IMG/VR virus record: IMGVR_UViG_3300029319_000469
Coordinates: 1 to 25,152 of that record
Strand: one strand, 5' to 3'
Source of the DNA: a virus
Length of the DNA: 25,152 nt
This document shows positions 19,101 to 24,778 of the stretch, one piece after another. The notes under the pieces were generated by a model. The model ran no database searches. It worked only from the letters and a program-made list of their open reading frames with translations, and was not told the origin of the DNA. The position numbers and the translations under genes are program-made. Every line of letters begins with the position of its first letter. Position 1 is the stretch's first letter.

Positions 19101-20862
19101 TCTTACTAACATAACTGCTGGTGGAGACTTCATGACTGCAGATGTGGTAGTTACCGATGGTGGAATCTCATCAGTAAGAATTATAACTTCTGGTAGCGGA
19201 TTCCAACAAGGTGATGTTCTTGGAATAACAACACTTGGAGGTTCAAACGATTCTGGTAGAAATGCAAGATTATCAATTGTTTCAATCGGTAGAACAGATG
19301 AGCTCATACTGGATAATGTTCAAGGTGATTTTGTTGTGGGTGGGAAATTAACATATACACATCCAGTGACTGGTATTACAACATCATTGAATACAAGAGT
19401 TGGTTCTTCAAATACAAATGCTAGAATTACTTCAATAGAAAAAATTACAGAGGTGAGCGATGGTTTACACTTCACAGTTGATCATAGAAATCATGGTATG
19501 CATCATGAACAAAATAGAGTGAGTATTAGTGGTGTTGAGTCTGATGTAGAACCAACCAAATTATCATTGCCAGTTGGTAAAAATTCTACTTCGACAATAT
19601 CTGTTCAAAGCACTGATAACTTTACAACATATGAAAACGTCGCTGTTGGAGCAACTAACCCAGGATTATTACAAATAGGCGATGAAGTTATACGATATAC
19701 AGGTGCTTCTAGTGGATCAATCACAGGTATAACAAGAGGAACTAATAACAAAAAACACGTTAAAGGAACTCCTGTTCGTAAGTATGAATTGGGTGGTGTA
19801 TCTCTCGGAAGAATTAATAGAACTCATTTACTGAGTAATGTTACAGATAGAGATCCAAATCCAATTACGTTTGATAGTTATACTGTCAGATTAGATACCA
19901 CTACTTTATCACCAGCAGAAACTGGATTAGCATTTGGTCTTCCTAATAGAACAGATGATTATACTGCTGCAAGTAATCCAAAATTATATTTTAATGAAAC
20001 TAAATCCACTGGTGGATATGACGCTCATGCATCACAGAATATTCCTTTCCAAATTATATCACCAAATGTAACTCATGTTACAGTTCCTGGTACTAGTGTA
20101 ACTGCTGCTCTTAAAACAATAAGTGCATCAAACCTTGGAAATGGAATGGGTCAAGGAACAGATTTACCATTCTTAGAGGCTGGAAGTGAACCAGTAACTT
20201 TAAATAAATCAAATTATTTAACTACACCTAGAATGGTGGCATCTAGAGTTAACGAACTTAATAATTCAGTTACCTCGGCATCTCCAGGCCAAAGATCATT
20301 AAACATGACACTTACTTTAGAATCAAGTGATCCTAATTTATCACCTGTCATAGATTTACAAAGAATGAGTGCTGTTTTCATATCAAACAGAGTTGATGCT
20401 CCAATCACTAATTATAAACAAGATCCTAGAGTTAATACTCTTTTAGATGATCCCACATCATGTCAATACGTTTCTAGAGAAAATTCTCTTGCTAATTCTG
20501 CATCATCTATCAAGATATTACTTGATGCTCACATTAATGAGTATTCTGATATAAGAGCGTATTATGCAATTAGTCCTACACCTAATTTTGATCCTATATT
20601 TGAACCATTCCCTGGCTATTTGAATTTAAATAATGAAGGTTTAGTTATTAGTGCTGCTGAAAGTGATGGTAGACCAGATAGACTTATTCCTAAATCAGAT
20701 GCAGCTGGATTTAAGAGTGGTGAATTAGACTTTAACGAAACTGAATTTAATATGGAGGATTTACCACCATTTAAATATTACAGAATTAAATTATTATTAA
20801 CATCAACAAATCAAGTTTATGTTCCAAGAATCCAAAATCTTAGGGTTATTACTTTAGCATAA
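13132..20862 (+). CDS. Giant DUF4815-type virion structural protein
   Basis: The N-terminus (NVSPYFDDFDPN, VLFKPGYPVQARELT, LQSILQNQIEKFG, HFFKEGAKVIPG; residues 7-66) is the hallmark of the DUF4815 family of phage tail/baseplate proteins. The 2576-residue chain continues with SGATA-type modules (GATTGITAIV, YSGATGFL, NSGAVAIV, SSGATAVVRARR), a central conserved-looking block around 1293 (DTWTDTARLDAKI), and a very basic patch at 1351-1363 (RKERRKEKKKKKH without gaps apart from the first few residues). A further region begins near 1726 (WYDPLAQSFQV), then a GxGF repeat near 2022 and an RGTNNKKHVKG module near 2202. The C-terminus (YYRIKLLLTSTNQVYVPRI) resembles phage beta-sandwich ends. It lies where T4 carries genes 9-12 and wac, so it probably forms peripheral baseplate or fibre-attachment structure (inference). 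ATG 13132 follows the gp8 stop by 6 nt, without an obvious Shine-Dalgarno. No catalytic motif was recognised. Confidence 0.88.
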   Translation: MAQQTNLNVSPYFDDFDPNDNYHKVLFKPGYPVQARELTGLQSILQNQIEKFGQHFFKEGAKVIPGNTAYSPEYYAVELNNSHLGVPVEFYIDQLIDRKIIGATTGITAIVKQVLRSENSENGNLTLYISYMSSGVEDSSIKVFADGELLLADSDIVSGPQNNAFIPSGESFASCIANNATSTAASFSIVNGVYFIRGNFVQVQDETILLSQYTNEPSARVGLRIEEDIINADEDETLADNSKGFNNYAAPGADRLKISVSLFAKPLDDYNDSNFVELAVIENGQLRSQVKNTQYSFIQDELARRTYAESGDYVVKSFSVGLRDSLNDNIDNNGVYEEGQFTQGGTLADDDLAVYQVSPGKAFVKGYEVETISSTYIDCPKPRTSKRLEGQGVAYKTGNAVRLNNVQGAPEIGIGNTYIVSLRDSRIGAALTSAGGSEIGVARVYDFALESGSYSATNNSTNEWDLSLYDIQLFSKITLNEPVTFSIPTEVKGKYSGATGFLRSAVSNSTSIEVYEKSGEFLTNEPFVINGKANNRVAVAVTSFGMQDVKSVYGGPDLGDVGFVRPFNGDVIQRPVVDFGNAAITGVNGTTGISTVTSESALFPGTLKVGNILSFGGLGNSVPTFARITEVNTNNVKITGVTTVSGVVSGQLPSVNSSNTPTQISSLRLQTSPLERSTESQLYALMPKAFISDVDLTDSTLTIRKKFDVDVVINPNTGLGQLSAEVVAGTNESFLPFDEERYIFMKADGTTIPLRDNMFAFSAGNTILQIRGLGAAASGCVLITTLKKTKPSAKIKKLNRVNSIVVNYSDNSASGVGATSLNDGLTSGNFPVGTRVQDKKIVLNNADVVKIHGIFESSNTSEASAPKMTLTSLNGPSGKTTDLVIGELLIGQNSGAVAIVAESVTDSQITYITENETAFEEGEIVDFKESSIQGLITTLDNPSKNISSNYTFSTGQRSTFYDYGLITRKTNAKPPKKQLKIYFMNGFYESTDEGDITVRNSYSSWNYSKEIPMINGEYVTDTIDIRPKVNTYTVLEGVRSPLEFFGRSFTTTGGSAKNILASDETITVNFSHFVGRVDRIFLDSTGRFQVKYGDPSEKRERPTGIDDAIELASIILPPYLFQPRQARIDFLKYKRYRMSDIKDLEDRIKNLEYYTSLSLLETQTSNMFVPDADGLNKFKSGFFVDNFTTLQAQETNGFKVKNSLDPEENELRPQHYCTSVDLQPGPVENVPAGTDLAFLNVEGTNVNKQNDVVTLAYTEVEWLSQQFATRTESVTPFLVSFWQATVKLSPQSDTWTDTARLDAKIIQQEGNFAGVMAQAMQEFGVDPQTGLSPIQWNSWETVWTGKDFSDRKERRKEKKKKKHEEIVKAGWINGGSGVNHSRIVTTKTTTTFEDTIRDTYKVQDQVRSGTRKFVTEQFDNESIGDRVVSRDVITNMRSRNVEFRVTKCKPLTELYAFFDGVSVNKYCTPKLLEITMESGTFKVGETVIGSMPGAGVPSEGTDKPAIRFRVAQANHRAGPYNSPTEVFTKNPYVSQVGETGLETYLGTPGTVQLASSNSGATNMPATYSSTSTILNVDTKALADQPQGDFYGYVKGGMELRGTSSGATAVVRARRLISDLGANLIGSFYIPNPNSGNHPKFETGTKTFTMIDNNTNDQENTDTFGEDTYTASGTLETVQENIISTRNAVIQTKKVKDERTTRQLTGSSVIKTEAISTKTSVKKKNIWYDPLAQSFQVNEDGGIFITSCDVYFQSKDDMDIPMTFQIRTMEGGVPTQKILPFSEIIKAPDQINVSQNGTVATRFNFEAPVYLEGSGTEYAICLASWSTKYQVFISRIGESDLLTDEFISQQPYLGSLFKSQNASTWDASQWEDLKFVINKAVFETSGTMEVYNPILSQGNNQVARLQPNSININSKQLRVGIGTSLADTDLTLGNTINQLGFSDGDTTYAAASNASGDFVGSAGIGTGSMGIANAGLGYSPASGTGLHVGVALTNITAGGDFMTADVVVTDGGISSVRIITSGSGFQQGDVLGITTLGGSNDSGRNARLSIVSIGRTDELILDNVQGDFVVGGKLTYTHPVTGITTSLNTRVGSSNTNARITSIEKITEVSDGLHFTVDHRNHGMHHEQNRVSISGVESDVEPTKLSLPVGKNSTSTISVQSTDNFTTYENVAVGATNPGLLQIGDEVIRYTGASSGSITGITRGTNNKKHVKGTPVRKYELGGVSLGRINRTHLLSNVTDRDPNPITFDSYTVRLDTTTLSPAETGLAFGLPNRTDDYTAASNPKLYFNETKSTGGYDAHASQNIPFQIISPNVTHVTVPGTSVTAALKTISASNLGNGMGQGTDLPFLEAGSEPVTLNKSNYLTTPRMVASRVNELNNSVTSASPGQRSLNMTLTLESSDPNLSPVIDLQRMSAVFISNRVDAPITNYKQDPRVNTLLDDPTSCQYVSRENSLANSASSIKILLDAHINEYSDIRAYYAISPTPNFDPIFEPFPGYLNLNNEGLVISAAESDGRPDRLIPKSDAAGFKSGELDFNETEFNMEDLPPFKYYRIKLLLTSTNQVYVPRIQNLRVITLA

Positions 20863-21089
20863 TGACAAATTTTATAAAAGTTGAGGGTAATGATAATTTA
20901 GTTAGAGATAGAAACACTAACCAAATTATTAATACTAACGAGAGTGAATATCAACAATATATTGCTCGTCGTAAACGAAAAAAAGTTGAAAAAGAAAAAG
21001 CTTTATCTGTTGAAGAAGATCTTGCTAATTTGAAAAGTGAAATGAGTGAGATCAAATCTCTATTAAAGGAGTTAGTAAATGGCAACTAA
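20862..21089 (+). CDS. Small charged coiled-coil protein, function unknown
   Basis: This 75-aa protein starts within the stop codon of the DUF4815 gene (TAATG, one shared base), an arrangement typical of translational coupling. The N-terminal half reads KVEGNDNLVRD, then NQIINTNESEYQQY, followed by a basic stretch ARRKRKKVEKEK. The C-terminal half (EEDLANLKSEMSEIKSLLKEL) has leucine and isoleucine spaced as in a short coiled coil. I have the impression that small proteins of this pattern occur in the same place in other marine T4-like phages, but I cannot assign a function. It overlaps the next gene by 11 nt and carries that gene's Shine-Dalgarno within its 3' end. A scaffolding or assembly-helper role is possible but unsupported. 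Confidence 0.8.
   Translation: MTNFIKVEGNDNLVRDRNTNQIINTNESEYQQYIARRKRKKVEKEKALSVEEDLANLKSEMSEIKSLLKELVNGN
21066..21071 (+). promoter_or_regulatory. Strong Shine-Dalgarno AAGGAG for the 130-aa protein
   Basis: AAGGAG lies 7 nt before ATG 21079, inside the end of the upstream small gene. It is the best ribosome binding site in the window and fixes this start, even though the gene overlaps its neighbour by 11 nt. It suggests the product is made in larger amounts than the upstream proteins. Confidence 0.75.
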
Positions 21090-21471
21090 AAAAATTACTT
21101 TTGATCCAGAAGCAGGTGCTGCTTATGCAGCAAATTTTGCCATGCTTGGTGGTGCTAATTTTGAAGGTAACTTTGAGGTTGTAGGAACATCAAATACAGC
21201 ATTTAATCTTGAAGGATATTCTGGTTCATCTCAGATGACTAAAAGTGTTTCTATAGGGTCAACTGCATTCCCTGCAGCAACTTTTGCTGTTGGATTCACA
21301 AGTGCTGCTGATGGTAAGATTCGTATATCACTTGGTGGAACACAGACTAAACTTATAGAAGAAGGTAGGTATGTTTATGATGTCATTGTTAGTTCTGGAA
21401 ATACTTTCTACAAATTAGTTGATGGTAACATTCTTGTTCAACCTGGCATATCGTCAATCTCCGCACTATAA
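21079..21471 (+). CDS. Small presumed virion structural protein, 130 aa
   Basis: The product (MATKKITFDPEAGAAYAAN..., with GNFEVVGTSNTAFNL and EEGRYVYDVIVSSGNTFYK) is uncharged to mildly acidic and rich in Gly, Ala, Ser and Thr. It looks all-beta, resembling small immunoglobulin-like phage decoration or tail proteins. The segment YVYDVIVSSG followed by VDGNILVQPGIS is a pattern I associate with small structural proteins of marine T4-like phages, but no biochemical role is known to me. It has the strongest ribosome binding site in the window, fitting a many-copy virion component (inference). The last codons and stop form the late promoter for gene 13. No signal peptide or membrane span is seen. 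Confidence 0.8.
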   Translation: MATKKITFDPEAGAAYAANFAMLGGANFEGNFEVVGTSNTAFNLEGYSGSSQMTKSVSIGSTAFPAATFAVGFTSAADGKIRISLGGTQTKLIEEGRYVYDVIVSSGNTFYKLVDGNILVQPGISSISAL

Positions 21472-21474
21472 ATA
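21467..21474 (+). promoter_or_regulatory. Late promoter TATAAATA upstream of gene 13
   Basis: The eight bases match the T4 late promoter consensus exactly. The box includes the TAA stop of the 130-aa gene (21469-21471) and ends 20 nt before ATG 21495. That leaves room for a short leader with a GAGG ribosome binding site at 21481-21484. It probably drives the 13-14-15-16 head-completion and packaging cluster. Confidence 0.7.
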
Positions 21475-21480
21475 TGGATA

Positions 21481-21484
21481 GAGG
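21481..21484 (+). promoter_or_regulatory. Ribosome binding site GAGG for gene 13
   Basis: GAGG, followed by T, lies 10 nt upstream of ATG 21495 in the short leader behind the late promoter. It supports that start over any later ATG. Confidence 0.55.
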
Positions 21485-21494
21485 TATAGTATAA

Positions 21495-22343
21495 ATGGCC
21501 CAACCATCCACTAGATCAGAATTAATTACCTATGCTAAAAGGCAATTAGGTGCACCAGTATTGGAGATCAACGTTGCAGATGAGCAAGTTGAGGATCTAC
21601 TAGATGATGCTATTCAATATTTTCAAGAAAGACATTTTGATGGCGTATATCCATCATTTTTAAAATATAAATTAACAGATGATGATATAACAAGAGGTAG
21701 GTCTAGAGATGGAGAAACAGATAATATAGGAATTACAACAACCACTGCAACTGCTACGATTGATGGTGGAACAACCACATTTAGTTTTACTGAGACTGCA
21801 AATTATCTACAACTACCAGATGATATCATAGGAGTTAGTAAGGTATTTCATTTTGATGGATCAAACAGAATGTCAAGTGGTATGTTCAGTTTGAAGTATC
21901 AGTTGTTCTTGAATGATGTTTATTTCTATGGCTCAACTGAGCTGTTAACATATGCAATGACAAAAACATATCTTGAAGATATTAATTTCTTATTAACTAC
22001 ACAGAAACAAATCAGATTTAATAAAAGACAAAATAGATTATATTTAGATATTGATTGGTCAAGTGTAAGTGCAGATGAGTTTCTTGTTTTTGATGTGTTC
22101 AGAACTTTAGATCCAAATGATTATGCAAAAGTATATAATGATTCATTTTTGAAGAGATATTTTACTGCCCTTCTTAAAAAACAATGGGGCCAAAATTTAA
22201 TTAAATTCCAAGGAGTTAAACTGCCTGGTGGGGTTGAGCTAAATGGTAGACAAATCTATGATGATGCAATGAATGATTTAACTATTATCAGAGAGCAAAT
22301 GTCTAACACTTACGAGATACCACCTCTTGATTTCATAGGTTAA
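21495..22343 (+). CDS. 13: Neck/head completion protein gp13
   Basis: This 282-aa protein carries the gp13 signature at its N-terminus: ELITYAKRQLGAPVLEINVA, then DEQVEDLLDDAIQYF and ERHFDGVYPSFLKYKLT, matching the T4 LGAPVVEINVADEQVED block. T4 gp13 is a neck protein acting with gp14 to close the portal after DNA packaging and make the site where the tail attaches. Later segments (PDDIIGVSKVFHFDGSNRM, FLVFDVFRTLDPNDYAKVYN, FLKRYFTALLKKQWGQNL) fit the helical and beta parts of that family. The length is close to T4 gp13 (309). Late promoter and GAGG precede it, and gp14 follows after 4 nt, so the two partners are co-expressed. Confidence 0.95.
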   Translation: MAQPSTRSELITYAKRQLGAPVLEINVADEQVEDLLDDAIQYFQERHFDGVYPSFLKYKLTDDDITRGRSRDGETDNIGITTTTATATIDGGTTTFSFTETANYLQLPDDIIGVSKVFHFDGSNRMSSGMFSLKYQLFLNDVYFYGSTELLTYAMTKTYLEDINFLLTTQKQIRFNKRQNRLYLDIDWSSVSADEFLVFDVFRTLDPNDYAKVYNDSFLKRYFTALLKKQWGQNLIKFQGVKLPGGVELNGRQIYDDAMNDLTIIREQMSNTYEIPPLDFIG

Positions 22344-22347
22344 TATA

Positions 22348-23766
22348 ATGGCACTAAATCCTTTTTTTCAACAAGGCTCTTCTGGTGAACAAAGTCTCGT
22401 TCAGTCTTTGATTAACGAGCAGTTGAAAATGTACGGTGTAGAAATACACTATATGCCAAGAAAATATTTGACTGAGAAATCAATATTAAAAGAAGTAGTT
22501 CAATCAAAATTTGATGATGCATATCCCATAGAAGCATACATTGATAACTTCGATGGTTATGATGATATGCCATCAACACTATCAAAGTTTGGTATACAGG
22601 CAACAAATGAAGTAACTTTAATTATATCAAGAGAGAGATTTGAAACTTACATATCTCCCCTAATGAAAAATGAATCTAATGTCAAACTCTCCACAAGACC
22701 AAAAGAGGGAGACTTGATATATTTTCCACTAGGTGATCGTTTGTTTGAAATCAAATATGTAGAGCATGAAAAACCATTTTATCAGTTAAGAGAGAACTAT
22801 GTTTACAAATTAACTTGTGAACTATTCCGTTATGAAGATGAAGTTATTGATACAGGTGTTGATGAAATAGATGATACTTTAGAAGGAATAGAAGGAGCAG
22901 ATGGAGAGGAAATTCTCATTGGTTCTGGTGGCACACAGAAACTAACTCTTGTTGGAACTGCGTCTCAAGCAACTGCATCAGTTGGTATTATTAACGGTGG
23001 TATTCAACAAATATTCTTATCAAATAGGGGTAAAGGATTTACGTTTGCACCAAGAGTTGCAATATCATCTGCACCTGCAGGAGGATTATCTGGTATTGCC
23101 TCATCTAAGTTATTGAGTGGTGTCGCTGTTGAAGGTAATATTAGTGATAGTAAAAAATCTGTTGTTCAGTTTATTGATCTAGTAAATCCAGGCTTTGGAT
23201 ATACAAGTAATCCTGAAATTGTAGTGATTGGAGATGGAGCTGGTGTTGCAGCAACCTCTAAGATTGAAAATGGTGTAGTTGGTGTTGTGACTATTACTTC
23301 AGGTGGTTCAGGATATACAACATCTCCAACAATAACATTTACAGGATTATCAACTGTTTCTGCTGCTGCGACTGCGATTGTTAGTGCTGCTGGAACGATC
23401 TCTGCTATACATATCAGGAATGCTGGTGTAGGCTACACGGTAACACCCACTATTTCTATCGCATCACCAGGTAGCTCTGGTTCAGGGAACTACTCATTCA
23501 ATGAAACAATTACAGGTGGAACAAGTGGAGCTACAGCAAGAATTAGAACATGGGATGCTGTTACAAATGAATTAGAGATATATAATATCACAGGCACATT
23601 TAGAGCTGGAGAAACAATTACGGGATCTTCTTCAGGTGCATCACATCTAATTAGAGTCGTTGACGATACTAATTTTGATGATGGATATGGTGAAAATGAT
23701 GAGTTTGAATTACAAGCAGATGCTATTTTAGACTTCTCAGAAAACAATCCGTTTGGAACACCATAA
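22348..23766 (+). CDS. 14: Neck protein gp14 with large internal repeat insert
   Basis: Residues 1-165 match T4 gp14: MALNPFFQQG, SLINEQLKMYGVEIHYMPRK, then IEAYIDNFDGYDDMP and GDLIYFPLGDRLFEIKYVEH. The last residues, about 450-472 (ILDFSENNPFG), also match the family's C-terminus. gp14 acts with gp13 in the neck where head and tail join. The chain is 472 residues against 256 in T4. The extra part (about 172-448) is a Gly-rich insert with four GxGY/F repeats (NRGKGFTFAP, NPGFGYTSNP, SGGSGYTTSP, NAGVGYTVTP), followed by a paired module (GGTSGATARIR ... GSSSGASHLIR). Similar modules occur in the giant protein and the DUF4815 protein. The insert may form a surface appendage on the neck (inference). 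The start is supported by AGG 22337-22339, and the stop TAA is part of the next late promoter. Confidence 0.94.
   Translation: MALNPFFQQGSSGEQSLVQSLINEQLKMYGVEIHYMPRKYLTEKSILKEVVQSKFDDAYPIEAYIDNFDGYDDMPSTLSKFGIQATNEVTLIISRERFETYISPLMKNESNVKLSTRPKEGDLIYFPLGDRLFEIKYVEHEKPFYQLRENYVYKLTCELFRYEDEVIDTGVDEIDDTLEGIEGADGEEILIGSGGTQKLTLVGTASQATASVGIINGGIQQIFLSNRGKGFTFAPRVAISSAPAGGLSGIASSKLLSGVAVEGNISDSKKSVVQFIDLVNPGFGYTSNPEIVVIGDGAGVAATSKIENGVVGVVTITSGGSGYTTSPTITFTGLSTVSAAATAIVSAAGTISAIHIRNAGVGYTVTPTISIASPGSSGSGNYSFNETITGGTSGATARIRTWDAVTNELEIYNITGTFRAGETITGSSSGASHLIRVVDDTNFDDGYGENDEFELQADAILDFSENNPFGTP
22993..23670 (+). repeat. Beta-type repeat insert inside gp14
   Basis: Within gp14, a unit of about 40-50 residues recurs roughly four times, each having the form hydrophobic strand, N-x-G-x-G-[YF]-x-x-x-P, strand, then a Gly/Ala-rich turn. 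After it come two halves of a second module, each shaped F-x-x-GE-[TI]-I-T-G-x-[ST]-SGA. The repeats are divergent at the DNA level, so they are old or have been selected to diverge rather than being a fresh tandem duplication. Confidence 0.7.
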
Positions 23767-23769
23767 ATA
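23762..23769 (+). promoter_or_regulatory. Late promoter CATAAATA upstream of gene 15
   Basis: CATAAATA differs from the T4 late consensus at the first base only. It contains the TAA stop of gp14 (23764-23766) and ends 19 nt before the gp15 start. An AGG at 23778-23780 supplies a ribosome binding site 8 nt before ATG. Confidence 0.55.
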
Positions 23770-23788
23770 TATGTAACAGGTTATAACA

Positions 23789-24778
23789 ATGTTTGAGTAT
23801 TTTTACAACGAAATCCTAAGAAAAACAATTATCAGTTTTGGAACACTGTTCAATGGTCTTACCATTAAACAAGAGGGATCCACTGTAAAAGTTCCATTGG
23901 CATATGGCCCAACACAAAAGTTTTTGGCAAGATTAGAACAAGCACCAAATTTAAGTCAAGCAACTCAAATTAGTCTACCTAGAATGTCTTTTGAGTTTAC
24001 TGGTATGACTTATGATTCTTCTAGAAAAGTAACAACAACTCAAACAATAGCAGTTAAAAATCCAGACGACGGAACAGATATTAAAAAAGTATTCATGCCA
24101 GTTCCATATAATATGCAATTTGAACTTGCTATTATGTGTAAACTAAATGATGATGCATTACAGTTAGTAGAACAGATATTACCATTTTTTCAACCATCAT
24201 ATAATTTAACTGTTAATCTTGTGAGTTTAATAAACGAGAAGAAAGACGTTCCAGTTGTATTAGAAAATATTACGATGGATGATCAGTATGAAGGAGACTT
24301 TACATCTAGAAGAGTTTTACTTTATACTTTAAGATTTACTGCAAAGACATATCTATTTGGCCCTGTTACATCTGCATCCAAAGATATTATCAAGACTGCA
24401 TCTGTTCGTTACCTTGCTGGTGGATCACAAAGCACACAAAGAGATGTTACATTCTCTGTTAAACCAAGAGCACTTAAAGACTACACTGATGATGTTGTAA
24501 CCACTTTAAGTGAAGATGTAAGTGCATCTCAAGAAACAATCAATGTTGCTGACGGAACTGCAATCACAGTTAATAAGTTTATTGATATTGAAGGTGAGGA
24601 AATGAAAGTCACTAAGATCACAGGTAATAAACTTACTGTTAAGAGAGGTCAAGATAGCACAATCGCTAAAGAACACGTTAGAGGAACTGGAGTCAAAGGT
24701 ATTGATTACACTGGAAGAGAGGATAGTAATATCGTCGAACTTGGTGATGACTTTGGATTTGATGGTTCTTACTCATGA
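23789..24778 (+). CDS. 15: Tail sheath stabilizer/completion protein gp15
   Basis: This 329-aa protein opens with MFEYFYNEILRKTIISFGTL, like T4 gp15 (MFGYFYNSSFRRYATLMG). It keeps VPLAYGPTQKFLARL, LPRMSFEFTGMTYDSSRK and the family motif VEQILPFFQPSYN (residues 126-138; T4 VEQILPYFQPHFN), then SRRVLLYTLRFTAKTYLFGP. gp15 caps the finished tail tube and sheath and docks onto the neck. The chain is longer than T4 gp15 (272). Residues about 238-310 form an extra turn module (IDIEGEEMKVTKITGNKL, then TVKRGQDSTIAKEHVRGTGV) also seen in the DUF4815 protein. The start has an AGG 8 nt upstream and a late promoter before it. The stop overlaps the next start in ATGA, indicating coupling to gp16. Confidence 0.95.
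   Translation: MFEYFYNEILRKTIISFGTLFNGLTIKQEGSTVKVPLAYGPTQKFLARLEQAPNLSQATQISLPRMSFEFTGMTYDSSRKVTTTQTIAVKNPDDGTDIKKVFMPVPYNMQFELAIMCKLNDDALQLVEQILPFFQPSYNLTVNLVSLINEKKDVPVVLENITMDDQYEGDFTSRRVLLYTLRFTAKTYLFGPVTSASKDIIKTASVRYLAGGSQSTQRDVTFSVKPRALKDYTDDVVTTLSEDVSASQETINVADGTAITVNKFIDIEGEEMKVTKITGNKLTVKRGQDSTIAKEHVRGTGVKGIDYTGREDSNIVELGDDFGFDGSYS

Noticed and set aside
21490-21497. TATAAATG as a further late promoter before gene 13
   Set aside because: It includes the gp13 start codon, so a transcript from it would begin inside the gene; the perfect box at 21467 is better placed.
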